Shown here: positions 17,995-27,712 of the stretch, piece after piece | Layout: the number at the start of each line of letters is the position of its first letter | Position numbering within the stretch: position 1 is the stretch's first letter | Assembly: GCA_023231105.1 (NCBI GenBank) | Contig: JALNWB010000019.1 | Span: 1 to 38,477, forward strand | DNA from: Ignavibacteriaceae bacterium | GTDB taxonomy: Bacteria > Bacteroidota > Ignavibacteria > Ignavibacteriales > Ignavibacteriaceae | Reading direction: 5' to 3' | DNA: 38,477 bases | Translations under genes and position numbers: made by a program | Notes under the pieces: model-generated | Told to the model about the DNA's origin: nothing | Databases searched by the model: none | The model's input: only the letters and a program-made list of their open reading frames with translations

Positions 17995-19134
17995 ATGAAA
18001 AAACTCAAAGTCCTTACTGTCATCGGTACTCGTCCAGAAATCATCCGATTGTCTCAAGTAATTAAAAAGTTTGATGAAACAGAATGTGTTGAACACATTC
18101 TTGTTCATACTGGACAAAACTATGATTATGAGTTAAATGAAGTGTTCTTCAAAGATCTTGGACTTCGAAAACCCGACTACTTTTTGAATGCAGCGGGGGG
18201 GAATGCAAGTACTACAATTGGCCAAATCATCATCAACATCGATCCAGTGCTCGAAGAAGTAAATCCCGATGCCTTTTTAGTTTTGGGAGATACAAACAGC
18301 TGCCTCTGTGCAATTCCGGCTAAGAAACGACACATTCCTATCTTTCATATGGAAGCAGGAAACCGCTGTTTTGACCAGCGTGTACCCGAAGAAACTAACC
18401 GGCGAATTGTGGATCATATTTCGGATATTAACCTGACATACAGCGATATTGCCCGGGAATATCTTTTACGTGAAGGTTTGCCTGCTGACAGAATTATTAA
18501 AACCGGTAGCCCTATGTTTGAGGTTTTAAATGCTAATATGGCGCAAATCGACAATTCTGATGTACTCATTCGCTTATCACTTATCACTCATCATTATTTT
18601 GTTGTCTCTGCGCATCGTGAAGAAAACATTAACTCTGGGAATTTCGATAAACTGGTTGTATCTCTAAATCTAATTGCCGAAAAATATCGGTTGCCAATAA
18701 TTGTTTCAACTCATCCACGTACAAAGAATAAGATCAAAGAAAAAGGAATTCAATTTGATCCGCTTATTCAGCTGATGAAACCTTTGGGATTCCATGACTA
18801 CAACTGTCTCCAAAAAAATGCAACAGCCGTTTTGTCGGACAGCGGAACAATTTCCGAAGAATCATCAATTATGAACTTTCCTGCACTGAATATTCGTGAA
18901 GCCCATGAACGTCCTGAGGCAATGGAAGAAGCAGCAGTGATGATGGTCGGTTTGAACCATGAACGGATAATGCAAGGATTAGAAATTCTTAAAGAGCAAA
19001 AACGAGCGGAGCAAAGGACTATGCGGCAGGTATCAGACTATTCCAATCCAAACGTTTCAGAAAAAGTTGTTCGGATAATTCTTAGTTATACTGATTATAT
19101 TAAAAGGGTAGTATGGCAGGAAAACGGGTTATAG
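17995..19134 (+). CDS. fnlC: UDP-N-acetylglucosamine 2-epimerase family, FnlC/CapG
   Basis: The last enzyme of UDP-L-FucNAc synthesis, 379 residues. It has VIGTRPEIIRLSQVI, HTGQNYDYELNEVFF, LVLGDTNSCLCAI, HMEAGNRCFDQRVPEETNRRIVDH, SAHREENINS, STHPRTKNKI, and LSDSGTISEESSIMN with HERPEAMEEA, all typical of the non-hydrolysing 2-epimerase fold and of its FnlC branch. Unlike the wecB copy at 10310, the frame is intact. The following transferase overlaps by 22 bases, which indicates coupled translation. Branch assignment relies on its position after fnlA and fnlB. Confidence 0.94.
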   Translation: MKKLKVLTVIGTRPEIIRLSQVIKKFDETECVEHILVHTGQNYDYELNEVFFKDLGLRKPDYFLNAAGGNASTTIGQIIINIDPVLEEVNPDAFLVLGDTNSCLCAIPAKKRHIPIFHMEAGNRCFDQRVPEETNRRIVDHISDINLTYSDIAREYLLREGLPADRIIKTGSPMFEVLNANMAQIDNSDVLIRLSLITHHYFVVSAHREENINSGNFDKLVVSLNLIAEKYRLPIIVSTHPRTKNKIKEKGIQFDPLIQLMKPLGFHDYNCLQKNATAVLSDSGTISEESSIMNFPALNIREAHERPEAMEEAAVMMVGLNHERIMQGLEILKEQKRAEQRTMRQVSDYSNPNVSEKVVRIILSYTDYIKRVVWQENGL

Positions 19135-20345
19135 TATTCACAAATCATTTTTATCCTGAAAATTTCAGAATTAATGACGTTGCTTTTTTTTTAGCAAAAG
19201 AAAATTATCAAATAACGGTATTAACTTGTATTCCCAATTATCCTACTGGAAAATACTTTAAAGGATATGGTATTTTTCAAAAAAGAAAAGAAGTGATAGC
19301 GGGGGTCACCGTTATTAGAATTCCTATGATATCTCGTGGAAATGGTAAAGCATTCCGATTGTTTCTAAACTATTTCTCATATGCATTTTTTTTATCAATC
19401 AAGACCTTTTTTTTATCCTTTGGCGAAAAATACGAATTTGTTTTAGTCCATCATACTTCCCCAATATTTTTGGGAGTACCAGCTGTGTTGTTAAAAAAAA
19501 GACAAAAAGCAAAGCTTATCTTTTGGAATCTTGATTTATGGCCTGAAAGTGTTCAAGCAGCAAGCAAAGTAACAAATCAACTGGTATACCGCATTCTAAA
19601 TAAAATGGTCAACTTTATTTATCTTAATTCTGACCATTTTTTGATTAGTTCGAAAGGTTTTGTCCATTCAATGATGGATAAAGGTGCAGATACTAATAAA
19701 ATTACTTACTTTCCTAATTGGGCGGAGGATGTCTATATCTCAAACATCGAAAACAGTAGTTCTGCTTTACCCCTAAAGGGACGTACAAATTTTTTTTTTA
19801 AAGTCATGTATGCCGGAAACATAGGTGAATCTCAAGATGTCGAAAATATTTTTAATACAATAAAAGAAGTTTACGTAAGCAACAAGAAAATTAAATGGAC
19901 ACTTGTAGGTGATGGTCGGAAAAAGGATTGGTTGAAAAAAGAAGTTGAAAGGAATTCTTTATCTCAAAATGTAGAGTTTTTAGGTAATCTACCTGTTGAG
20001 CAACTTCCTGAATTAATAAAATCGGCAGATGCTATGCTAGTAACACTAAAAAATAGCTATATTTTTTCAATAACTATTCCTGCCAAGATACAAGCGTATA
20101 TGGCTTCGCAAAAACCAATTCTTGGAATGCTTGATGGGGCAGGGGCAGACATTATTAATGATGCGCAATGTGGCGCGACGTGTCCATCCGGAGATCACAA
20201 ATCCTTAACCTTTAATGTTCTCAAATTATCCAATATGAAAACAGATCAATTGCAGGAAATCGGAAGAAATGGATTTAATTATTATGAAGAAAATTTTTCG
20301 AAAGAAGTTACGTTCGAAAAACTACTAAACCTTCTTAAAGCTTAA
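19113..20345 (+). CDS. Family 4 glycosyltransferase, WbuB-like (L-FucNAc transferase)
   Basis: This 410-residue GT4 enzyme resembles WbuB: VIVFTNHFYPENFRINDVAFFLAKE at the start, CIPNYPTGKYFKGY, IFWNLDLWPESV, and a second domain with KVMYAGNIGESQDVENI, WTLVGDGRKKDWL, FLGNLPVEQLPELI and IPAKIQAYMASQKPIL. A hydrophobic stretch at about residues 85-105 may attach it to the membrane. WbuB proteins in fnl operons transfer FucNAc to the lipid-linked acceptor, so that is the likely role. It overlaps fnlC, supporting a dedicated link with UDP-L-FucNAc. Confidence 0.88.
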   Translation: MAGKRVIVFTNHFYPENFRINDVAFFLAKENYQITVLTCIPNYPTGKYFKGYGIFQKRKEVIAGVTVIRIPMISRGNGKAFRLFLNYFSYAFFLSIKTFFLSFGEKYEFVLVHHTSPIFLGVPAVLLKKRQKAKLIFWNLDLWPESVQAASKVTNQLVYRILNKMVNFIYLNSDHFLISSKGFVHSMMDKGADTNKITYFPNWAEDVYISNIENSSSALPLKGRTNFFFKVMYAGNIGESQDVENIFNTIKEVYVSNKKIKWTLVGDGRKKDWLKKEVERNSLSQNVEFLGNLPVEQLPELIKSADAMLVTLKNSYIFSITIPAKIQAYMASQKPILGMLDGAGADIINDAQCGATCPSGDHKSLTFNVLKLSNMKTDQLQEIGRNGFNYYEENFSKEVTFEKLLNLLKA

Positions 20346-20346
20346 C

Positions 20347-20366
20347 TTGGGTTTCCCAAAACCCAA
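20347..20366 (+). terminator. Hairpin after the FucNAc transferase gene
   Basis: TTGGGTTT pairs with AAACCCAA around a CCCA loop, giving an eight-base-pair stem two bases after the stop codon. No T-run follows, so it may protect the mRNA end or weaken read-through rather than terminate strongly. Confidence 0.45.
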
Positions 20367-20491
20367 AGGTGCTCGTACCTAATTCACTCAATCATCGCCT
20401 TCCTTCTTTTTCATACTCATTGTTTCCCAATAATAAATTAACCAAATTAGTAAACTAATAGTAATAATTTTTTTAATGTAGATTAATCATC

Positions 20492-22156
20492 GTGCTTTAT
20501 TTAATAATATTTTTCTCAAGTTTGATCATAACGATATTTACTACTCCTTATTTGATCGAGTATCTCAAAAAAGTAAATATTGTTGATGAACCTCATCAGG
20601 GTAGAAGGATTCATAAAATCGCTACCCCAAGGATGGGGGGGATAATTATTTATATTATTGTGATTGTTTCATTATTTAGTTATTCTAATAATGTAAATCA
20701 AGTTAGATTTATTATCGTTGGTTCTATTTTTGTTGCAATTGCCGGAATTATTGATGACATAAAGGGTCTTTCATGGCGGGTAAAGTTTGGGCTTCAGATT
20801 CTAGCGGTCATCCACATTCTCTATCTTATTTCAGACAAGTTTGACCAAATGAGCTTTTTTGGCGTGCTAATTCCTTTCCCGATCAATTATGTAATACTCT
20901 TTGTTTTTGTTCTTGGTGCTATTAATAGCATTAATTTAATGGATGGAATGGATGGGTTAGTCAGCGGTTTTTCTTTGCTTGTTTTTGGTGTACTGATAAT
21001 TCTATCCTATGCAACTGGTAATCAACTATTGTTAGTAATTTCAGTTTCAATTGTTGGAGCTTTATTAGGCTTTCTAAAATTTAATGCAGCTCCAGCAAAA
21101 ATATTTTTAGGGGATACCGGCTCGTTAACAATCGGGTACTTTCTTGTCCTTTCGACTTTACTTTTCTCTGTAGATATTACACCTGGCACGCTTAGGTTAT
21201 CTTTCCCGGTTCTTCTCCTTGCTGTTCCATTAATTGATACTTTAAAGGTTATGGCTCTAAGACTAAAGGATAAAAAAAATCCATTTTTACCTGATAAAAA
21301 TCATCTCCACCATGTTATTCTTGGACAAAATATAAAAGCAAAATCAACAGTATTTATTATCCTGACTTTTACGGTTGGATTTTTAACAATTGCTCTCGTT
21401 TACCTCCGTTACTCTCGAATGTTTGGATATATTTCCTTTTTTGTTTTAGGGGTTCTACTTTTATTAATGAAAAGAATAGTTAGCATGACTTCTCTTTTTT
21501 CATATTTAGAGACAATATACCATTCACTCTTTAATTTTTCTGTTAGGGCTACAACAATACTCCGCAATCTATTTCTTTTATTTTCTTCGTTATGCACAAT
21601 TTTTGTAATTTTCTATTTACTTCCTTCGCATTCGTCTATTGATAAAAAAATAATAATAACAAGCATGTTTTTTGTGCTAATGCTTTTTGTAACTTCAACA
21701 ATCAACTATCGAAAAACAAATCAATACAATGATATCTATGTTTTTATTAATCTCATTGTCTTTTTAATGATAGGGTATTTCTCGAATTCATTTTTAAGGC
21801 TAAAGTATCTTCATAGCGAATTATTCGATATTATTTTTATTGTTTCAATTGTTTCTCTTGTGGGTTTAATTATTCTTTTTATTTTGTCCAGAAAATATTA
21901 CTTACCTGCGAGCCAGACCCTGTTCTCGGGATTAGACATGATTCTTATCGCATTAATTTTGTTAGTCTTTATGTTTAACCAAATTATGGGGGTCGGGAAT
22001 TATGCCTTTATCGGTTTGCATAGCTTTTATGCTCTTATCATTTATATATGGTACAAGATAATTTCTAACTTAAATCTAAAATATAACCGCTACTTGTTTT
22101 TCAGCTCATTTTTATTGCCAATTTTTTCTTTGGTACTTATTTATTTTAATTTTTAG
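20492..22156 (+). CDS. wecA: WecA/MraY-like undecaprenyl-phosphate sugar-1-phosphate transferase with extra membrane domain
   Basis: Residues 1 to about 330 match WecA/WbpL enzymes that start repeat-unit synthesis by transferring GlcNAc- or FucNAc-1-phosphate to undecaprenyl phosphate. They contain RRIHKIATPRMGG, AGIIDDIKG (DDxxD-type), NSINLMDGMDGL, KIFLGDTGS, and DKNHLHH near residue 270. All catalytic acidic residues are visible. The family usually ends near residue 350, but here about 200 more hydrophobic residues follow, with some six further membrane segments. Those extra segments look unrelated to the transferase core. The start is GTG; no in-frame ATG precedes the first membrane segment. 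Confidence 0.88.
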   Translation: MLYLIIFFSSLIITIFTTPYLIEYLKKVNIVDEPHQGRRIHKIATPRMGGIIIYIIVIVSLFSYSNNVNQVRFIIVGSIFVAIAGIIDDIKGLSWRVKFGLQILAVIHILYLISDKFDQMSFFGVLIPFPINYVILFVFVLGAINSINLMDGMDGLVSGFSLLVFGVLIILSYATGNQLLLVISVSIVGALLGFLKFNAAPAKIFLGDTGSLTIGYFLVLSTLLFSVDITPGTLRLSFPVLLLAVPLIDTLKVMALRLKDKKNPFLPDKNHLHHVILGQNIKAKSTVFIILTFTVGFLTIALVYLRYSRMFGYISFFVLGVLLLLMKRIVSMTSLFSYLETIYHSLFNFSVRATTILRNLFLLFSSLCTIFVIFYLLPSHSSIDKKIIITSMFFVLMLFVTSTINYRKTNQYNDIYVFINLIVFLMIGYFSNSFLRLKYLHSELFDIIFIVSIVSLVGLIILFILSRKYYLPASQTLFSGLDMILIALILLVFMFNQIMGVGNYAFIGLHSFYALIIYIWYKIISNLNLKYNRYLFFSSFLLPIFSLVLIYFNF

Positions 22157-22213
22157 TCCTTCGGCTTAGCTCGTGAGAAACAGCAAACGATATTCAGCAT
22201 GAAGTTTTAGGAG

Positions 22214-22237
22214 AGGATTATTTATGATCCTTTTTTT
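22214..22237 (+). terminator. Rho-independent terminator candidate
   Basis: AGGAT pairs with ATCCT around a seven-base loop and is followed by a run of seven T. It lies about 58 bases after the WecA-like stop, so it may end the first transcription unit of the locus. The following bases match a repeat also found after the terminator at 29531. Confidence 0.55.
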
Positions 22238-22240
22238 GAA

Positions 22241-22272
22241 CGTTAGATTTCATCGTGATGCAGAGTATGGGG
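22241..22272 (+). repeat. Repeat family E, diverged copy
   Basis: CGTTAGATTTCATCGTGATG and then CAGAGTATGG resemble CGTTACGCTTTAGCGTGATG followed by CGGAGTTTGG at 29561-29589 and the copy at 29787-29816. In two of the three places the repeat follows a hairpin with a T-run. Confidence 0.55.
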
Positions 22273-22569
22273 ACAAGCATATTCGGCGAGGAGGGATGAA
22301 CTCGATTGCAAATTAATAGCTCTACCAGTTTCCCAATTGATACTTGATTCTCTAGATGTTCCCGAAGTACGTGTTCCTTAAACTCTGCTATGTACTGTTT
22401 TCTTTGTCATTCCATGTTTTTTTGCTTCTTAAGTCCGGTCAAAAATTAATTCTTAAAAGTCACTTTCCAATTAAGTTTTACAATACTTCTCACAAAAGCC
22501 AGGGATTGTTAACGAATTGGATTGTATAATCTACTTTTGAATTCTCAACAGTAAAAAAAACAAAAATCG

Positions 22570-23670
22570 ATGACTATAGCTATTGATGCAACATACTTAA
22601 AATCTGACGGGGCGATGATTATTTATTCTGGTTTAATAGATTCTGTTTGCAGCAAATATTCAACAAACCGGGAAGTAATCCTATATTACTCCAGCAAAGC
22701 TATCCCTCCAATAACCGCACGTCCGACAAATCAAATTCCTATAACGTTTCACTCCAAAATACATTTCTTTTTATGGCACATTTTTATTTTTCATAGTATT
22801 TTGAAGAGACAAAAATGTGAGCATTTGTATGCGATAGGTGGGTATTATTTAGGAGGCTTCAAGCCTTTCAGCATTGTGATACAAAGCCTACTTCCATTCG
22901 AAAAAGGAATTGTAAAGCAGTACTCATTTGCATTAAAAATTAAATATGGTTTGTTACGGAGGTTTTATATTCATTCGATAAAAAAAGCGGAAGAAATATT
23001 TATATTTACCAGGCATTCGCAGAAGTATCTATCTGAAAGTAATTATAAACCAACCGGGGAAATTGAGTTTTTAGAATTTAAAGTAAAGATTAAAAAACAA
23101 GCCGCTGAATCAGATATTCATACAGAAAAAGAAAACCCGCTGATTTTTTTATATCCCGCACACCTTACGTATTATAAAAATCATCTCCGTTTGGGGAGAG
23201 TATTTACTCGGCTGCAGCAAGCAGGATTTAAAGTTAAATTGTTTTTGATTGGGAGAAAAGATGGGAGTGAATCTGATAGTATACTAAAAGCACTGTCGCA
23301 GCTTCCCAATTCAGAGTCGTTTATTGTCTACGATGGTTTTATTGCTAGAACTGAAATAGGAGAGTATTATGGGAGAGCGGACTATCTAATCTACCCGTCG
23401 TTAGTCGAGTCGATCGGGGTGCCACTTTATGAAGGGATATTATTAGACAAACCTATTCTGTGCTCAAACCACATAACGATAGCCACGCAAGTTGCAAGAG
23501 AGGAGACGGCGGACGGAAATGTTATTGGGAAATTCTGTGTGAAGAAAGAAGAAACGGCACAAGGGGGAGGATATAATAAGATTAAGTTTTTTGATCCGGA
23601 AAATGAAGGAGACATGTTTACTGTTATTCAAGAGGCAATCGCAACAGGGATGAATGATGCAAGGATATAG
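22570..23670 (+). CDS. Family 4 glycosyltransferase
   Basis: This 366-residue GT-B protein has a second domain reading LIFLYPAHLTYYKNHLRLGRVF, VKLFLIGRKDGSESD, FIVYDGFIARTEIGEYYGRADYLIYPSLVESIGVPLYEGILLDKPILCS. The last part is the GT4 donor-binding P-S-x-x-E-x-x-G-x-x-x-x-E motif. The N-terminal part (AIDATYLKSDGAMIIYSGLI) fits the acceptor domain. A terminator-repeat element lies upstream, so it probably starts a second transcription unit. It should add one sugar; specificity is unknown. Confidence 0.86.
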   Translation: MTIAIDATYLKSDGAMIIYSGLIDSVCSKYSTNREVILYYSSKAIPPITARPTNQIPITFHSKIHFFLWHIFIFHSILKRQKCEHLYAIGGYYLGGFKPFSIVIQSLLPFEKGIVKQYSFALKIKYGLLRRFYIHSIKKAEEIFIFTRHSQKYLSESNYKPTGEIEFLEFKVKIKKQAAESDIHTEKENPLIFLYPAHLTYYKNHLRLGRVFTRLQQAGFKVKLFLIGRKDGSESDSILKALSQLPNSESFIVYDGFIARTEIGEYYGRADYLIYPSLVESIGVPLYEGILLDKPILCSNHITIATQVAREETADGNVIGKFCVKKEETAQGGGYNKIKFFDPENEGDMFTVIQEAIATGMNDARI

Positions 23671-23808
23671 AAGTAAAACGACGGCAATATTATCATTAAT
23701 GTTTTTGCGTACCTCTTGATGCTTGCACTTTATTCAAAAGGAACCTATCCGACAGAGATAAGATTAACTTGAAACATATAAACACATGAAAAAACAGATA
23801 AGAATTGT

Positions 23809-25029
23809 ATGAAAGAATATTGCTTTAATAGGGCAGTAAATTATATTGCTAAACATAACCAGCTTTTTTTATGGTCGTTTGCACTGTTCGGAATACTTCT
23901 TAGAGTTTTATTCATATTCATCTGGGATGGACGAACAACCCCCGATTCTTTTAATTATATAGCACAGGCAGAGGCTATACTAAATGGGAACCCCGTCTCT
24001 TCCTTTCCAAACGGTTATCCAATGTTAATTGTACTAACTATTCTAATTGGCGGGAAGAGTTTACTTTATTTCCTTTTAATTGCTATAAATTTTATTGCGC
24101 AAATTTTATCAGGAGTAATATTATATAAAACAGCTATGGAAATAGGAAGAAGTTTCTATGTTCTTTCTCTCTTTAATAATAAATTTAAAATAACTCTCGA
24201 GGTCTTTAGTAGACTTTTTGCTTTGGCAGTTCTTTTCTTGTTTGCCATTTACCCAACTCAGATTTATTTTACAAATATGGTTTTAACTGAAAGTATAACT
24301 ACTCTGTTTTTGACCCTTACGGTTTATTTATTTATAAGTAAAAAATATTTTACTAGTGGAATAGCTTTAGCCGTCGCCGCAGCTGTAAGAACAACTTTTC
24401 TCCCAGCGTTATTGTTAATCTTCATGTTTTTATTCCTAAATGAGAAATCGGGCTTAAAAAAATTTACTTTAGGTGCCGGACTAATAATACTATTTCTAGG
24501 TGTTTTGAATTTTATCGGTATCACCAAGTTCCCGGTTAACCAAAGTTATAATTTACTGATTGCAATAAACGGAATGAGTTCATCTATTAACCATGATCTA
24601 AGAAATTTCACATCGGAAGAAATAAAGCAGCCAGCAAAAACGTATATTAATTTTGCTTTTAATAAACCTGTTGAATTCACTAAACAGCGATTAAATGCTT
24701 TTTATGAACTATGGGGCCCATATCCATTCGAAATTAAAAATAAGTTTATCAAAATTATTTTTGGAATAAGGTTTGGGTTATTTCTATCATGGATAATTTC
24801 CCTCATTCTCCTACTAAAAAAATGTATCCGAAACCGTAACGTTTTATTAGTAAGTTATCTGATGACAACCTCGGTTTTTATACTTGTCAGCACCATTATA
24901 CATTCAGTTTATTTTTCAAGTTTCCGGTTTATTGTTCCTATTGAACCTGTTATGATACCGATGTTACTATTATCAGCTTTCTTTTACTTGGATAAACTCC
25001 CATTTGCAAAGTCAACGGAGATTTCATAA
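23809..25029 (+). CDS. GT39-like integral membrane glycosyltransferase
   Basis: This 406-residue, largely hydrophobic protein has about ten membrane segments. The first periplasmic loop reads WDGRTTPDSFNYIAQAEAIL, with Asp residues and a Y-x-x-x-A pattern like the catalytic loop of ArnT/PMT_2 (GT39) proteins. YPMLIVLTILIGG follows, matching the P-x-x-P-x-hydrophobic part loosely. Such enzymes use a lipid-phosphate sugar on the outer side of the membrane. Here it may decorate the polysaccharide or a protein. No polar C-terminal domain exists, so it is a compact member. Confidence in the fold is fair, in the function low. Confidence 0.65.
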   Translation: MKEYCFNRAVNYIAKHNQLFLWSFALFGILLRVLFIFIWDGRTTPDSFNYIAQAEAILNGNPVSSFPNGYPMLIVLTILIGGKSLLYFLLIAINFIAQILSGVILYKTAMEIGRSFYVLSLFNNKFKITLEVFSRLFALAVLFLFAIYPTQIYFTNMVLTESITTLFLTLTVYLFISKKYFTSGIALAVAAAVRTTFLPALLLIFMFLFLNEKSGLKKFTLGAGLIILFLGVLNFIGITKFPVNQSYNLLIAINGMSSSINHDLRNFTSEEIKQPAKTYINFAFNKPVEFTKQRLNAFYELWGPYPFEIKNKFIKIIFGIRFGLFLSWIISLILLLKKCIRNRNVLLVSYLMTTSVFILVSTIIHSVYFSSFRFIVPIEPVMIPMLLLSAFFYLDKLPFAKSTEIS

Positions 25030-25127
25030 AAAGTAATTGGAATTGTTCCAATGGAGATAATTAGTGGAGCGGAACCCGGCTATTTTAATCATCTTAACCC
25101 AAGTTGCGCACAGTAAAAAATAAGAGT

Positions 25128-26360
25128 ATGTCGCACTTCAAAAATATACATCCCCATTTTATGATTCAGAAAATTCTGAAAGATTCTGACAGGTACTTTT
25201 TTATAGGTACAACTATCTTATCTGTTAAAGTCGTTTTGGTAATAGCAGCGTACCTTCTTAACGGCGTGCAATTTAATGCCTTCAGCCAATATTATTATAC
25301 TGCATCACTTATACTATTATTTGCTTCATTCGGATTCGACTTCCCATTTGCAAGAGTCGGATTCAGAGTAGAAGTACTTAGTGGACTGCTTTTTGTGCAT
25401 ACGATTTTAGCATCGTTCATTTTATATTTCGGGGGCGGAAACACACAAAACCTAAGTACTACATTTTCATTTATTGTTTACAGTTTTTTCACGGCGCTCG
25501 GAGGGATTGTGAGCTTTAGGATGCTGTTCAAGGGAGATTATAGAAGGTATTTTGTAATTATCGTACTACAAACATTGTTGCTTTTCGGGGGACTGTTATT
25601 CTATCGTTATACTAATAGAAATTTGTCCTGGGTTATACCAATAACTGCGTCGATTTGGGGGCTGACAACCGTCTATCTTTTTAATGAGAAGGGAAATGCC
25701 CCAAGTGTAAGCATAAAAGAATTTTATTCGGCGAGCATATCAAGTTTTATTATTAATAGTGCGGTATCCTTAGGATTGCTTGCAGATAAATATGTGGCTA
25801 CTCATTATTTTACTCTGGAGACAGCAAACGCTTACACTTTTGCATGGGGAGTAACGGCACCGCTATTTTATATAGGGAACTTTATAGAGAGGGTTCTATA
25901 TTCGTACTCTTCACTAAACAAGAAGAAGATTTACAGTATGGCGATAATATTGCACGCAGCACTGCTCTTGCTATACTTTGTTCTTGTAATTGAACTGATG
26001 ACGGGCTACACTCGTTTATTGCCAGGGTTTGTACAACTACCAATTTTCAAAGATATCTTTTGGAAGATGTTTTCTGTCTACAGTATTTTTACTCTACTCC
26101 ATTTTGCACTGAATGCATTTTTGTTTAAGCTTGTTCCCTTTGCGGTGCAGAAACTAATTGCCGGGATATATTTAGGCTGGGTAGTAACGGCAGGGGCATT
26201 TGCGTTGTTCTTCTTTAATGAAATAAAGGGGAGCTACAATGTGGTACTGATAGCTATGTTAGTTTATATTTATGTGCTGCTTGGAATAAAGGGAGGAGTA
26301 TTACTTTTTGTTTACAGGGGGAAAAAAGGACTTCTGAAAAGGGGAGAAGAATGGAACTAA
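25128..26360 (+). CDS. Polytopic membrane protein, Wzx-like flippase candidate
   Basis: The product of about 410 residues has roughly twelve hydrophobic segments, with short charged loops. Features in keeping with MOP-superfamily flippases are the early basic region, NAFSQYYYTASLILLFASFGFDFPFARVGFR near residue 50, where Wzx proteins have G-x-x-F-P-x-x-R-like patterns, and ADKYVATHYFTLETANAYTFAWGV near the middle, like the family's D-K-hydrophobic-x-x-Y-F stretch. It is the only flippase candidate seen in the window. ATG 25128 is preferred over TTG 25104, which would add eight residues. It overlaps the next gene by ten bases. Confidence 0.6.
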   Translation: MSHFKNIHPHFMIQKILKDSDRYFFIGTTILSVKVVLVIAAYLLNGVQFNAFSQYYYTASLILLFASFGFDFPFARVGFRVEVLSGLLFVHTILASFILYFGGGNTQNLSTTFSFIVYSFFTALGGIVSFRMLFKGDYRRYFVIIVLQTLLLFGGLLFYRYTNRNLSWVIPITASIWGLTTVYLFNEKGNAPSVSIKEFYSASISSFIINSAVSLGLLADKYVATHYFTLETANAYTFAWGVTAPLFYIGNFIERVLYSYSSLNKKKIYSMAIILHAALLLLYFVLVIELMTGYTRLLPGFVQLPIFKDIFWKMFSVYSIFTLLHFALNAFLFKLVPFAVQKLIAGIYLGWVVTAGAFALFFFNEIKGSYNVVLIAMLVYIYVLLGIKGGVLLFVYRGKKGLLKRGEEWN

Positions 26361-27622
26361 AAATAAACACTCCGAAGCAATTTGTGAGCGAGATTTTATT
26401 ATTTCTATTACTCGGGCTGGCACTGCTCCGTACGATCTTTATGCTGTCATCGGTACTATATCTTTCAAGTTTTCTCTTTCTGATGTTACTCATCCTTAAT
26501 TACCGAGAGCTTAAAGAAAGGGTAATGAGAAGAGGCGGGGAAGTATTTATTTGGTTATACGGAGGATGGGCACTGCTATCAACGGTGTGGTCACAATGGC
26601 AGGCAATAACATTCCAGCGCAGCTGTTATCTCTTGCTTTTGCTTATGGGATTGTATGCAGCGTCTATAAATAAAGGCACTAAAAAGGGAGAACACTTTTT
26701 CATGGGATTGTTTGTATTAAATGCTTTGGCGGCAGCAATGCAGTATTGGTCACTGGCAGCTGGGATACCGGGAAATAGATGGAGCGGAGGAAATGGGTTA
26801 GGGTTTATGGGAGTGTTTCCGCATCAAAATACAGCGGCGATGATTTTACTTTTTACATTACCCGGGTCATTATTTTATCTAACCGATTTGTACTATCAAA
26901 AAACTGGAGGACTGAAACTGCAATATATAAAAGCGATAATGGGACTGATAGTTTTCTTGGGTAGCATTGTACTGATTTTCTTAAGCTCATCGCGTTCGGT
27001 AATTCTGTCACTTTTTGTTCTGCTTATAAGTTATGGAATTCTAAGCATTGGTTACAGGAAAATACTGAAGTGGAGCGGGGCAGGGTTAATGTTGGGAGCA
27101 ATAATGTATTTGCTGATTCCCTCACTCCCAAAAGAAATAACTTTTATCATTTATAAGAACTCTGCTTCAGCAACGGAAACTCGATTACCTATGTATATAG
27201 AGAGTTATAAAGCGGCAAAGAATGGGGGTATAACAGGACTAGGATTTGGAGTAAGCGATCCCTCACTGCAGCCCCTTATAGGTCATTACGAAGGGGGCCA
27301 TTTTATCAGAGAGAAGGGAAACAGCGCCTTGGCGATGATCGAAGAGCTTGGTTTGGTGGGGATAGCCTTTTATCTTATTTTTTATTTCAGGAGTTATATA
27401 AATTTGTTGAAGCGGTTTACAGAGAAAAACAAAAGGCGAGAAGAAAAGGAGACTATGAAACTATCCGTAGCGTTTTTACTAGCAGCATTAGTCCATGCGC
27501 AGTTTGAAGGGTGGTGGGTGGGGATTACATCCTTCGCTTTCATCACATTAATGTACTTACTTTTTTTGACTAATAATTCGGGTATTAAAGGAACTGGCTT
27601 GGGAGCTGATAGCCGGGAATAA
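26351..27622 (+). CDS. O-antigen ligase-like (Wzy_C/WaaL family) membrane protein
   Basis: This 423-residue protein has about eleven membrane segments. The periplasmic motifs are strong: GFMGVFPHQNTAAMILLF (F-x-H-x-N-x-A), LSSSRSVILSLFVLL (SxSR), and RLPMYIESYKAAKNGGITGLGFGVSD, followed by HFIREKGNSALAMIEELGLVG with the conserved N-S-x-x-x-x-x-E-E-x-G-x-x-G. These are shared by O-antigen ligases and some polymerases. With a Wzy-like protein already at 7622, a ligase role is likelier here, but a second polymerase is possible. It overlaps the upstream gene by ten bases. Confidence 0.82.
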   Translation: MELKINTPKQFVSEILLFLLLGLALLRTIFMLSSVLYLSSFLFLMLLILNYRELKERVMRRGGEVFIWLYGGWALLSTVWSQWQAITFQRSCYLLLLLMGLYAASINKGTKKGEHFFMGLFVLNALAAAMQYWSLAAGIPGNRWSGGNGLGFMGVFPHQNTAAMILLFTLPGSLFYLTDLYYQKTGGLKLQYIKAIMGLIVFLGSIVLIFLSSSRSVILSLFVLLISYGILSIGYRKILKWSGAGLMLGAIMYLLIPSLPKEITFIIYKNSASATETRLPMYIESYKAAKNGGITGLGFGVSDPSLQPLIGHYEGGHFIREKGNSALAMIEELGLVGIAFYLIFYFRSYINLLKRFTEKNKRREEKETMKLSVAFLLAALVHAQFEGWWVGITSFAFITLMYLLFLTNNSGIKGTGLGADSRE

Positions 27623-27712
27623 GCATTGGGGAGAGCATCGCAAAGGTTTAAGGGGAACACCCCAAAATTACATAACGGAATTGTAAAATAAATTGCTTCG
27701 GAAAGAAACGAC

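Larger units (their letters stand above)
22157..22569 (+). other. Non-coding gap with a terminator-repeat element
   Basis: This 413-base gap between the WecA-like gene and the next glycosyltransferase has no gene I can support. It holds the hairpin and T-run at 22214-22237 and a diverged copy of the GTGATGC-GGAGT-TGG repeat at 22241-22272. The remainder is AT-rich without clear structure. Confidence 0.6.
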
